From: Alishewanella longhuensis
Lineage (GTDB): Bacteria > Pseudomonadota > Gammaproteobacteria > Enterobacterales > Alteromonadaceae
Assembly (NCBI RefSeq): GCF_014653435.1
Contig: NZ_BNAO01000001.1
Location: 341,903-405,902, forward strand
Length of the DNA stretch: 64,000 bases
Direction of reading: 5' to 3'
Shown here: piece by piece, positions 17,207-25,452 of the stretch
Layout: each line of letters begins with the position of its first letter
Position numbering within the stretch: the stretch's first letter is position 1
Translations under genes and position numbers: made by a program
Notes under the pieces: model-generated
The model's database searches: none
Told to the model about the DNA's origin: nothing
What the model saw: only the letters and a program-made list of their open reading frames with translations

Positions 17207-17641
17207 ATGAAAACCCTAAACCTAACAACGGCATCGTTTCGCGCAAGCCTTACCCGGTTTGAGCTGAAAACTTGTTTTTATTTAGTGCTAGCCGCCTCGC
17301 TTTTTGTGTTAAGTGGCTGTGCCTCGGCAGATAAGGCTCCACCGGCAGAGCTGCAGGCAGCAGAGCAGGCTATTAGCAAAGCTGAGCAAGCACAGGTAAC
17401 GCGCTACAGCAGTATTGAGCTAAATAATGCGCGTACCGAAATTAGTGCGGCTCGAGTGGCAGTGCTGGAAAAAAACATCCCCCAGGCCCGGCGATTGGCG
17501 TTACAGGCGCAGCTGAGTGCTGAACTGGCGCTCGCCAACGCCGAATTGATGAAAGCCACTGCGGTAAATCAAGATATGCAGCGCAGTATCGAGGTGTTGC
17601 AACAAGAAGCACAGCGTAATATTTCAGGAGTGAAGTTATGA
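17207..17641 (+). CDS. DUF4398 lipoprotein
   Basis: 144 residues. A rather long N-terminus leads to a lipobox (FVLSGC, Cys about 38) and then an Ala/Glu-rich helical DUF4398 domain (about 50-140; PAELQAAEQAISKAEQAQV, LALQAQLSAELALANAEL). Probably an envelope-anchored coiled-coil protein. RBS GGAGTG precedes the ATG. The stop overlaps the OmpA-type gene by 4 bp, and both proteins share the DUF4398-type helix, so they probably work together. Confidence 0.8.
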   Translation: MKTLNLTTASFRASLTRFELKTCFYLVLAASLFVLSGCASADKAPPAELQAAEQAISKAEQAQVTRYSSIELNNARTEISAARVAVLEKNIPQARRLALQAQLSAELALANAELMKATAVNQDMQRSIEVLQQEAQRNISGVKL

Positions 17642-18516
17642 AAAATTTTCAGTCTTTTCGCAAAACACTGCTGGCGTTGAGTCTCGCTACCGTTTTTCTG
17701 GCAGGCTGCGCTAGTGGTCCGAAAAGCCCTGACGGCGCGGCCAATGTGCGGCAGCAGCTAACTGCCTTGCAAGCTGAGCAGCAGCTGTCAATATTAGCAC
17801 CACTCGCCATCAAAGAAGCTGAACAGGCGGTGGCGATTGCAGAGCAGCCAGAAAAAGATCTGGCGCTGGCTAAGCATCGGGTAATTATGGCGGAGCGTAA
17901 AGTGGCTTTAGCACGCTCACAAGCACAAACCCGGCAATTAGAATTACAGCGGGCAGAGTTAAGCCAGCGGCGAGACGAAGTGCAGCTTAGTGCCAGAACC
18001 CGCGAAGCGAATATGGCGCGCAGTGATGCCGATCGGGCTCGTTCTCAGGCAGATATCGCGCGTGACGATGCTCGTTCTGCAAGACAACGAGCCGATGCCG
18101 CAGATGCAACCTCTGCTGATTTACGCACGCAAATTGCTGAATTAAATGCCAAACCGACCGATCGGGGATTAGTGGTGACCTTAGGGGATCTGCTATTTGA
18201 TACCGGCCAGTTTAGTTTACGACGTGGCAGTAATGCGCACTTAGATAAACTCGCGCAGTTTTTAAATAGCAACGCCGAACGTACCGCCATGATTGAAGGC
18301 CATACCGATGACGTCGGTTCAGACTCTTCCAACGTGCTGTTATCGCAGCGCCGTGCCGATACGGTAAAAGCTTTTTTAGTGGCCCAGGGTATTGCTAGCA
18401 GCCGGTTAGAGGCAGCAGGCAAGGGCGAAGTGTTACCCATTGCAAGCAATAACTCAGTAGAAGGCCGTCAGCAAAACCGCCGGGTAGAAGTGATTATCGC
18501 CAATCTGGTTGATTAG
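17638..18516 (+). CDS. DUF4398-OmpA family lipoprotein
   Basis: 292 residues. Signal peptide with lipobox (FLAGC, Cys about 24), an N-terminal DUF4398-like helical region (35-105), a long Arg/Ala/Asp-rich coiled coil (about 105-165, with repeating SDADRARSQADIARDDA-type heptads) and a C-terminal OmpA/MotB domain (about 175-290). The OmpA domain has the peptidoglycan-binding signature (MIEGHTDDVG, QRRADTVKAFLV, GRQQNRRVEV). It would link the outer membrane or lipid anchor to peptidoglycan. Preceded by TCAGGAG inside the upstream gene. Confidence 0.9.
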   Translation: MKNFQSFRKTLLALSLATVFLAGCASGPKSPDGAANVRQQLTALQAEQQLSILAPLAIKEAEQAVAIAEQPEKDLALAKHRVIMAERKVALARSQAQTRQLELQRAELSQRRDEVQLSARTREANMARSDADRARSQADIARDDARSARQRADAADATSADLRTQIAELNAKPTDRGLVVTLGDLLFDTGQFSLRRGSNAHLDKLAQFLNSNAERTAMIEGHTDDVGSDSSNVLLSQRRADTVKAFLVAQGIASSRLEAAGKGEVLPIASNNSVEGRQQNRRVEVIIANLVD

Positions 18517-18522
18517 TGAGCT

Positions 18523-18560
18523 GCAACACAAAGTCTGCGCTGTTACAGCCGTTGTGTTGC
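18523..18560 (+). terminator. Hairpin after OmpA-type gene
   Basis: GCAACACAA (18523-18531) pairs perfectly with TTGTGTTGC (18552-18560), loop 20 nt. No T-run; may be partial termination or processing before the DUF5670 gene. Confidence 0.4.
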
Positions 18561-18618
18561 GCTAATCCTCTGCTGCTATTTAAACAAATTGAGCTTAATT
18601 GTGAGAAGTGAGAAACCT

Positions 18619-18765
18619 ATGTTAGAAACAATTATTGTCCTGTTGGTGATTTTGTGGGCACTTGGCTTAGTCTCTTCTTATTCGATGGGGGGCTTAATTC
18701 ATCTGCTGTTGGTTGTTGCTGTTGTGGTGCTGATTGTACGGGTGTTGCGTGGCCGTAGAATATAG
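18619..18765 (+). CDS. DUF5670 / lmo0937 family membrane peptide
   Basis: 48 residues: MLETIIVLLVILWALGLVSS, a G-G-L-I-H turn, then a second helix ending VLRGRRI. Two short helices joined by a Gly/His turn and closed by an Arg-rich end match the lmo0937/DUF5670 family (commonly 45-55 residues). It occurs with BON, CsbD and OmpA genes in other genomes. RBS GAGAAG lies 10-15 nt upstream. Function unknown; inner-membrane stress peptide inferred from context. Confidence 0.75.
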   Translation: MLETIIVLLVILWALGLVSSYSMGGLIHLLLVVAVVVLIVRVLRGRRI

Positions 18766-18892
18766 CTACTCCCCCGAGTTGAGCTGCTGTCCACCTGAGA
18801 TCCAAGGCTGCTGTTATGGCTCGCATCTGATATTGAATACGTTAAATGAGGTTAATTTCTCGTATTTTCGGATGGTTTCAGGTAAGCTGCGC

Positions 18893-18911
18893 GCCCTTCA
18901 TACAGAAGGGC
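18893..18911 (+). promoter_or_regulatory. Leader hairpin upstream of rhlE
   Basis: GCCCTTC (18893-18899) and GAAGGGC (18905-18911) form a perfect 7-bp stem with a 5-nt loop, 50 nt before the rhlE start. It could be a structured 5' leader or the end of the previous unit; no T-run. Confidence 0.35.
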
Positions 18912-18960
18912 ACTGCAGCTGCGGGCAGAGATTTTCGCAGCAACAATTGCGGGAATACGC

Positions 18961-20205
18961 ATGCAATTTACAGATTTACCGCTGTCGGCTGAATTATTAA
19001 AGGCCGTAGCAGAAAAAGGCTACACCATAGCATCACCTATTCAGCAACAAGCCATTCCGGCCGTGTTGGCGGGGCGCGATTTAATGGCCGCCGCCCAAAC
19101 CGGTACCGGTAAAACTGCCGGTTTTACCCTACCTTTGCTGCAGTTGTTAGCCGAAGGCAAGCAACAGGGGCGCAAGGTACAACCTAACCAGGTGCGGGCC
19201 TTAATTTTAACCCCTACCCGCGAATTAGCCGCGCAGGTTGCTGAAAGCGTTGAGCTGTATGGTAAATATTTACCGCTACGCAGTGCTTTGGTGTTTGGTG
19301 GCGTGAAAATTAACCCACAAATGATGGCGCTGCGCAAAGGCACCGACATTCTGATTGCCACCCCAGGCCGGTTAATGGATTTATATCAGCAAAATGCGGT
19401 ACGGTTTAACCAGTTAGAAGTGCTGGTATTAGACGAAGCCGACCGGATGTTGGATATGGGCTTTATCCGCGATATTAAGAAAATTCTGGCATTGCTGCCG
19501 CCAAAACGCCAAAACCTGTTGTTTTCGGCGACCTTCTCTACGGAAATCCGCGCCCTGGCCAAAGGCTTGCTGAACGATCCGTTAGAAGTCACGGTAACGC
19601 CACCTAATAGCACGGTAGAACGCATTGAGCAGTGGCTTTATCCGGTAGATAAGGCGCAAAAAGCCAATTTACTGATCCAGCAAATTAAGCAGCACAATTG
19701 GCAGCAAGTGTTGGTGTTTACTAAAACCAAACATGGTGCCAATAAGCTCACCTTGTTACTGGAAAAAGCCGGTATTACCGCTATGGCTATCCATGGCAAT
19801 AAGAGCCAGAATGCTCGTACCAAAGCCCTGGCCGATTTTAAAGCCGGTGCCGTACGGGTGCTGGTTGCCACCGATATTGCCGCCCGTGGTTTAGATATTC
19901 AACAATTGCCGCAAGTGGTCAATTTTGAGTTACCCAATGTAGCAGAAGACTATGTACACCGGATTGGCCGTACCGGCCGGGCTGGCGCTGCCGGTTTAGC
20001 TATCTCCTTGGTTTGCGCCGAAGAGATGAAAGAGCTGAAAGGAATAGAGCGGTTAATTAAACAAGCCATTCCACGGCAAGTGATTGCCAGTTTTGCGCCA
20101 GTGCAGCCACTGCCAGAAACCGTAGCTAATCCGCGGCCATTGCCGCCGAAAAAACCGAAAAAGCCAAGAACCTTCCGCCCCAAAGCGGCTGCTGTTAGCG
20201 CTTAA
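18961..20205 (+). CDS. rhlE: ATP-dependent RNA helicase, DEAD-box RhlE type
   Basis: 414 residues with all DEAD-box motifs: Q-motif (SPIQQQAIP), motif [10 protein letters not shown] near residue 45, [20 protein letters not shown] near 158, SAT, then domain 2 with [24 protein letters not shown] and HRIGRTGR near 335-342. The short basic, Pro-rich C-terminal tail ([18 protein letters not shown]) fits RhlE-type proteins rather than DbpA, SrmB or CsdA. It unwinds RNA in ribosome assembly and cold adaptation. It is a single-gene unit followed by a strong terminator. Confidence 0.9.
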   Translation: MQFTDLPLSAELLKAVAEKGYTIASPIQQQAIPAVLAGRDLMAAAQTGTGKTAGFTLPLLQLLAEGKQQGRKVQPNQVRALILTPTRELAAQVAESVELYGKYLPLRSALVFGGVKINPQMMALRKGTDILIATPGRLMDLYQQNAVRFNQLEVLVLDEADRMLDMGFIRDIKKILALLPPKRQNLLFSATFSTEIRALAKGLLNDPLEVTVTPPNSTVERIEQWLYPVDKAQKANLLIQQIKQHNWQQVLVFTKTKHGANKLTLLLEKAGITAMAIHGNKSQNARTKALADFKAGAVRVLVATDIAARGLDIQQLPQVVNFELPNVAEDYVHRIGRTGRAGAAGLAISLVCAEEMKELKGIERLIKQAIPRQVIASFAPVQPLPETVANPRPLPPKKPKKPRTFRPKAAAVSA

Positions 20206-20208
20206 GCA

Positions 20209-20246
20209 AAGAGGGCTGCAGATAATTGCTGTAGCCCTCTTGTTTG
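20209..20246 (+). terminator. Rho-independent terminator after rhlE
   Basis: AAGAGGGCTGCAG (20209-20221) pairs with CTGTAGCCCTCTT (20229-20241), followed by GTTTG; strong stem 4 bp past the stop. Confidence 0.8.
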
Positions 20247-20299
20247 TCGATTTAGAAAGTTTATACTCAAAAATAGATAGTACTTTTGGGTTTTCTGAT

Positions 20300-21508
20300 A
20301 TGTACGGTTATATTGCCCGCCAGCCTATTTTCAATGTCAATAAAGAAACCATAGGTTACGAGCTGTTGTTTCGTGACGGCGAGGCGAATGCTTTCCCTAA
20401 TATCGATGCTGATGAAGCCACCTCAAAATTACTGATGCAGCATCACTTGATGCTGGGTGTGGAAAAAATCACCGCCAACAAACTGGCCTTTATTAATTTT
20501 TCTGAAGAAACGCTGCTGCACCAATTCCCTACCTCGATTAACCCAGAGAGTATGGTGATTGAAGTATTGGAAACCGTGCCTGCCAGCGAAGCCTTATTAT
20601 TAACTTTAAAACAATTGCATCGACAGGGCTACAAATTGGCCTTGGATGATCATGATTTTGACGAAAAGTGGGACAAGTTTCTACCCTATATCACCTATTT
20701 GAAAGTCGATGTTCAGCAGTTTAACTTGATGCAAATTTCCCGGCATTTAAGGCGTATTGCCCAATACCCGCTTATTCTGCTGGCTGAGCGGGTAGAAACG
20801 ACAGAGCAGTTTGAAAAACTAAAACTACTTGGTTTTAACTTGTTTCAAGGTTATTTATTCGCTAAACCGGAGATGTTAAAACATAAACAAATTGGCGGTA
20901 ATAAAGCGAATTTGTTAGCACTGATGGCAGAAGCTTCAGCTAAACAAATCAATTTCGAGCAGTTGGCCAATATTTGTCAGCAAGATTTGAGTTTATCTTA
21001 CAAATTGCTGCGTTTTATCAACCACACCGGTGCCAGCCATAGCAAGCCGATCAGTTCGCTAAAGCATGCCATGGTGTATATGGGGGAGGCCGAATTAAAG
21101 AAGTTTATTGCCTTACTCGCATTGGCCAATTTAAAGGGAGATGCTCCTGATGAGTTAGTGCGGCAATCGCTGGTAAGAGCAAAATTTTGTGATCAGTTGG
21201 CTAACTTGCAGCAGTTATCGTCAAACCCACCCAGTGCTTTTTTAACGGGGCTGTTTTCTAATGTGCATCTTATTGTCGAGCAGCCGCAGGCTGACTTGTT
21301 GGCGCAACTGCCGCTGCTTGAGGTGGTAAAGAGCGCCTTATTGCAGCGTAGCGGTAAGCTTGGGCATTTTCTTAAATTAACCGAAGCCTTTGAGCATGCG
21401 GATTGGCCGTTAACCGATAAGCTAATTGCAGCTATGCCGCAAAATGCCCAGCTAGCAGATGTCTATCTGGACGCTGCCAGCTGGGCCGAACAAATATTAG
21501 CCAGTTAG
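20300..21508 (+). CDS. EAL-HDOD signalling protein (YuxH/CdgJ type)
   Basis: 402 residues from ATG 20300; the longer reading to 20240 runs into the terminator and is rejected. N-terminal EAL-like domain (about 1-200) begins [24 protein letters not shown], as in YuxH proteins. The EAL signature reads ELL, with LEVLE, ALDDHDF, LKVD and LAERVE further on. Many metal ligands seem to be kept, but DDHD replaces the usual DDFG. C-terminal HDOD domain about 205-400. Such proteins affect motility and biofilm, often without phosphodiesterase activity. Its stop overlaps that of the convergent chemoreceptor by 4 bp. Confidence 0.85.
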   Translation: MYGYIARQPIFNVNKETIGYELLFRDGEANAFPNIDADEATSKLLMQHHLMLGVEKITANKLAFINFSEETLLHQFPTSINPESMVIEVLETVPASEALLLTLKQLHRQGYKLALDDHDFDEKWDKFLPYITYLKVDVQQFNLMQISRHLRRIAQYPLILLAERVETTEQFEKLKLLGFNLFQGYLFAKPEMLKHKQIGGNKANLLALMAEASAKQINFEQLANICQQDLSLSYKLLRFINHTGASHSKPISSLKHAMVYMGEAELKKFIALLALANLKGDAPDELVRQSLVRAKFCDQLANLQQLSSNPPSAFLTGLFSNVHLIVEQPQADLLAQLPLLEVVKSALLQRSGKLGHFLKLTEAFEHADWPLTDKLIAAMPQNAQLADVYLDAASWAEQILAS

Positions 21509-23133
21509 TTTATTCTAAATTGGCTGACATTTTTTTCTAAGTTCCGCGCTAGCTTATCCAGTTGGTTGCTGGCTGCGGTGATCTTAGCTGCCTCCTGCTC
21601 TGCTTTGGTAGCTGATTGTGTAATTTGATTAAAATTCTGATTAATCTCTGATGCGACTACCGCTTGTTGCTCGGCAGCCGTGGCTATCTGGGTATTCATA
21701 TCGCTAATTTTGCTGACAGAGTAATTGATTGCTTGCAGTGATTCACCGGCGGCTTTAGCTTGATCTACGCTCACTTGTGCTTGTGCTTGCCCTTCGTGCA
21801 TCACCTGTACCGCTTTGGTGGTACTGGTTTGCATCTTTTCAATTACCGCCTGAATTTGCCGGGTCGAGTCCTGCGTGCGTTGCGCCAGGTTTCTTACTTC
21901 ATCAGCTACAACAGCAAAACCACGGCCTTGTTCTCCGGCACGGGCCGCTTCAATAGCCGCATTTAGGGCTAATAAATTCGTTTGCTCGGCAATGCCCTGA
22001 ATAACCTCTAGCACTGAACCAATTTGCCGGCTATCGGCCGAGAGATTGTTAATCACCACGCCAGCCTCTGCCACCTTGCCTGCCAGTGCATTAATGCTGC
22101 TTTGTGTTTTCGCCACTTCGCCTTTACCGGCATTAAACTCATTAATCGCCTGTTGTGCCAGCTGCGCAGCTTCGCTGGTGTGACTAGCCACTTCATTAAC
22201 CGTTGCCGACATCTGGGTAATAGAGGTGGCACCTTGGTCGGTCGCAATACGTTGCTGGCTAATTAAATGCTCGTTCGAGCCTGCGGTTTGCAGTAGCCCT
22301 TTGGAGGCATCGAGTAAAGCCGATGCTGCCTTTTTTGAACTAACAGTGATATCCGTAAGATGCTGGGTAAGCTCGTGCAGCGAGGCTAAAATACTGCCTT
22401 TGCCCTGATATTGCGTACTGGTTGTTAAGTCTCCCGCGGCAATTTTACTGATCACTAAGGCTGCGTATTCAGGTTCACCGCCAATAGTTAGTTTTAAACG
22501 TCTTACGGCTCGGTAAGCAACAAAACCACCAATCAGTGCACCAAAGGTAGTAACCAGCAACATCACGCGCTGAAAACTGGTGGTTTGCGCCCGGGCGTTG
22601 CTTACTTGCTGTTGGATCAACTGCTCTTGAAAATCGATTAATTTGTTAATTCGGCTTAGCCACTCGGAATAAGCCGGTGAGATGGTCGCCAACAAGTAGC
22701 TATTAGCTGCAGTAAAGTTATTCTCATCCAACATTTTTTGTAGATTAGCGGTTAGCGCTAAGGTCGAGCGCTCAATGGCTTTGATATCACTAAGCAAGGC
22801 GCGCTCCGCGGCGCTGTGATTACCTGCAGCGTACATGCCATCTAATACCTGAGCTGCAGTTTGATAAAAGTCATTCAAACGTTGTACGTCGCGCAGGTGT
22901 GTTGCTGTCAGTTGGCGATTATTAACTAATACCGCATCGCGCAGCGAAATCGCTCTATCGTGCACACTGCCACGAAAATTAATGGCTTGGCGTTGTTCAA
23001 CCGCAGTTTGTTCCGACAATTGAGTAAGATTATGATCGGCAATACTAATTTTGTACTGCCCAAATAAGGATATTGCCACCATAATAGCCAGCATTAAGGC
23101 AATGCCAGCATATAAACGGTTAATGATTTTCAT
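21505..23133 (-). CDS. Methyl-accepting chemotaxis protein
   Basis: 542 residues. Membrane helix at about 8-28, periplasmic four-helix-bundle sensor (about 35-185, [17 protein letters not shown]), second helix near 190-212, HAMP about 215-265, then a long cytoplasmic coiled coil whose hairpin tip reads [38 protein letters not shown]. This is a standard class transducer signalling to CheA/CheW. No C-terminal pentapeptide for CheR/CheB docking. The ligand cannot be told from the sequence; nearby glycan genes are suggestive only. Confidence 0.93.
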   Translation of the reverse strand: MKIINRLYAGIALMLAIMVAISLFGQYKISIADHNLTQLSEQTAVEQRQAINFRGSVHDRAISLRDAVLVNNRQLTATHLRDVQRLNDFYQTAAQVLDGMYAAGNHSAAERALLSDIKAIERSTLALTANLQKMLDENNFTAANSYLLATISPAYSEWLSRINKLIDFQEQLIQQQVSNARAQTTSFQRVMLLVTTFGALIGGFVAYRAVRRLKLTIGGEPEYAALVISKIAAGDLTTSTQYQGKGSILASLHELTQHLTDITVSSKKAASALLDASKGLLQTAGSNEHLISQQRIATDQGATSITQMSATVNEVASHTSEAAQLAQQAINEFNAGKGEVAKTQSSINALAGKVAEAGVVINNLSADSRQIGSVLEVIQGIAEQTNLLALNAAIEAARAGEQGRGFAVVADEVRNLAQRTQDSTRQIQAVIEKMQTSTTKAVQVMHEGQAQAQVSVDQAKAAGESLQAINYSVSKISDMNTQIATAAEQQAVVASEINQNFNQITQSATKAEQEAAKITAASNQLDKLARNLEKNVSQFRIN

Positions 23134-23437
23134 GTACGAGCCTTGTCCCGGTAGGGAGAATTGTTGTTAGAGTTGGCAGTCCTTGCGATAACGCGCTTTA
23201 GATTTATTATCCAAAGAGCGGCAGCAAGTTAAATTCAGGGTTACTAGCTGCTTTGATAACCTGGTAGAACCTTATTATGTCGCTTTATGCTGTAGTGCGG
23301 CTAAGGTAATACTAATTTACTATTAGGCGAGATGTGCAAATTAACGCCTTAACGCAACGATATCTTTACGCGAGCGTGGCGTAGTTGGTTCACCCTGAGC
23401 AAATATAATCCTTACATTACGCCCCAATGATGCAGTT
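23134..23437. other. Intergenic region between chemoreceptor and alpha-glucan operon
   Basis: Divergent promoters are expected here: the chemoreceptor gene (minus) and the GH13 operon (plus). No ORF or RNA gene is recognised. The operon-proximal part holds the LacI-type palindrome and an inverted repeat, listed separately. Confidence 0.5.
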
Positions 23438-23451
23438 TGCATACGTATGCA
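23438..23451. promoter_or_regulatory. LacI-family operator upstream of alpha-glucan operon 1
   Basis: TGCATACGTATGCA is a perfect 14-bp palindrome with the central CG typical of LacI-family operators. It shares TG-N-ATACGTAT-N-CA with the palindrome at 40684-40697, before the sugar transporter gene. It lies 75 nt upstream of the first start codon. Confidence 0.7.
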
Positions 23452-23492
23452 CCAAAAAAAGGCATAACCTTTGTGCAGAACTGCGGTAACTT

Positions 23493-23509
23493 ATTACGCA
23501 AAGCGTAAT
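23493..23509. promoter_or_regulatory. Inverted repeat next to the GH13 ribosome-binding site
   Basis: ATTACGC-AAA-GCGTAAT is a perfect 7-3-7 inverted repeat ending 5 nt before ACAAGG. It could be a second regulator site or an RNA hairpin affecting translation of the GH13 lipoprotein. Confidence 0.4.
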
Positions 23510-23526
23510 GTGACAAGGTGACGACA

Positions 23527-25443
23527 ATGAATAAAAAAATAATTCCGTTAACTGCCGCAACATTAGCGGTGTTAGCCGCGTGTGGCAAAGCGCCCACTAC
23601 AGAGTCTGTTACAGCCTCCCCCAAAGCAACCGAAACCATCACAACAGAGCAGAATAGTCAGCCGCAGTACCAAGGTAAGGCGGTGGTGTACCAGGTATTT
23701 ACCCGGCTATTTGGCAATACCAATACCACTAATAAACCCTGGGGTACGCTAGAAGAAAATGGCGTAGGCAAATTTAACGACTTTACTGATGAGGCGCTGC
23801 AAGGCATTAAAGCGTTGGGTACCACCCATATTTGGTATACCGGCGTTCCGCATCATGCCTTAATTCGTGATTACACTGCGTATGGCATTAGTAATGATGA
23901 TCCCGATGTGGTGAAAGGCCGTGCCGGCTCGCCTTATGCGGTAAAAGATTATTACAGTGTTAGCCCGGACCTGGCAGTCGATCCGGCCAATCGTTTGCAA
24001 GAATTTCAAGCGCTGATCGCCCGTACCCATCAGCATGATATGAAGGTGTTAATTGATATAGTGCCCAACCATGTGGCGCGCGCTTATCACTCCTTACAAC
24101 GACCTGAGGGTGTCGCTGATTTTGGCGCCAATGATGATACCAGCGTGGCCTATGCCCGCGATAACAACTTTTACTACGTGCCGGGTGAGGCATTTCAGGT
24201 GCCAGAGTGGCCAGCTGATTATCAGGTGTTAGGGGGGGAAGCGCATCCGCTGGCCGATGGTAAGTTTGCGGAAAACCCTGCCAAGTGGACGGGTAACGGC
24301 TCCCGCGCCGCGCAGCCAGCCTTTGATGATTGGTATGAAACGGTAAAAATTAACTTTGGCGTGCAGCCCGACGGCAGCTACGACTTTGACAGCCTGCCAG
24401 CCGAGTACGCCGAGAAAGATTGGCAAGCGCATTATCAGTTCTGGCAGGGCAAAAACGTACCTGATACCTGGATAAAGTTTCGCGATATTACCCTGTATTG
24501 GACCGGTATGGGCGTAGATGGCTTTCGTTATGATATGGCCGAAATGGTGCCGGTAGAATTTTGGAGTTACTTAAACTCACATATTAAGCAGGTAAACCCA
24601 GCAGCCTTTTTACTGGCCGAGGTGTATCAGCCGCATTTATACCGTGATTATATTAAGCTGGGTTTAATGGATTACCTGTACGACAAGGTAGAGTTTTACG
24701 ATAGCTTAAAATTAGTGATGCAAGGCAAGGGGCCAACTTCTGAGCTGGTTGCTACCCAGCAGCGCATGGCCGATATTGAGCATCATATGCTGCACTTTTT
24801 AGAAAACCACGATGAGCAGCGTATTGCCAGCCCGGAGTTTGCCGGTGATGCCCGCAAAGGGATGCCTGCCATGGTGGTTTCTACGCTGATCAGTACCTCG
24901 CCGACCATGCTGTACTTTGGCCAGGAAGTGGGTGAACCGGGTGCCGCTGATGCCGGTTTTGGTAAAGCCAGCCGCACCACTATTTTTGATTACTGGGGTG
25001 TGCCGCATCATCAGCGCTGGGTCAATGGTGGTAAATTTGATGGCGGCGCTTTAACCGCAGAAGAACAGGCCTTGCGCCAGTTTTACAGTACCTTATTAAG
25101 CTTTAGCCGTGCAGCACCGGCTTTAAATGGTGGTTATACTGAACTGCACAGTGTGAATATGGCAGCGGGTACTGCCTATTCTGAGCAGCAACTGGCCTTT
25201 GCTCGTTATTCTGCCGAGCAGCAGCTGATCGTGGTGAGCCACTTTAATGCGGAGCAAGGCAGCGAGTTTGCGTTAACCATACCCGCCGAGCTGATTGCCA
25301 AATGGCAATTAGCCGACGGCAAATACCGCCTGCAGGATCAACTTAGCGGCAGTAGCAACGAGCTGATCATTGCTGGTGGCAAGGGGACTATCGCCATCGC
25401 CTTAGCCCCGCTTGGCTCTGTTGTTTATCAATTAGTGCGGTAA
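23527..25443 (+). CDS. GH13 alpha-amylase-family lipoprotein
   Basis: 638 residues from ATG 23527 (AAGG, 8-nt spacing). Lipobox VLAAC makes Cys about 19 the lipid anchor, so the enzyme faces the periplasm or cell surface. GH13 catalytic residues are visible: nucleophile Asp336 (GFRYDMAE), acid/base Glu365 (LLAEVYQ) and Asp429 (ENHDEQR); region I is IVPNHV. The early insert (NTNTTNKPWGTLEENGVGKFNDF) and the beta-sandwich C-terminus fit extracellular alpha-amylases that cut starch or maltodextrins. First gene of a four-gene operon (9-bp gap to GH31) behind a LacI operator. Confidence 0.9.
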   Translation: MNKKIIPLTAATLAVLAACGKAPTTESVTASPKATETITTEQNSQPQYQGKAVVYQVFTRLFGNTNTTNKPWGTLEENGVGKFNDFTDEALQGIKALGTTHIWYTGVPHHALIRDYTAYGISNDDPDVVKGRAGSPYAVKDYYSVSPDLAVDPANRLQEFQALIARTHQHDMKVLIDIVPNHVARAYHSLQRPEGVADFGANDDTSVAYARDNNFYYVPGEAFQVPEWPADYQVLGGEAHPLADGKFAENPAKWTGNGSRAAQPAFDDWYETVKINFGVQPDGSYDFDSLPAEYAEKDWQAHYQFWQGKNVPDTWIKFRDITLYWTGMGVDGFRYDMAEMVPVEFWSYLNSHIKQVNPAAFLLAEVYQPHLYRDYIKLGLMDYLYDKVEFYDSLKLVMQGKGPTSELVATQQRMADIEHHMLHFLENHDEQRIASPEFAGDARKGMPAMVVSTLISTSPTMLYFGQEVGEPGAADAGFGKASRTTIFDYWGVPHHQRWVNGGKFDGGALTAEEQALRQFYSTLLSFSRAAPALNGGYTELHSVNMAAGTAYSEQQLAFARYSAEQQLIVVSHFNAEQGSEFALTIPAELIAKWQLADGKYRLQDQLSGSSNELIIAGGKGTIAIALAPLGSVVYQLVR

Positions 25444-25452
25444 GAGGTGTTC

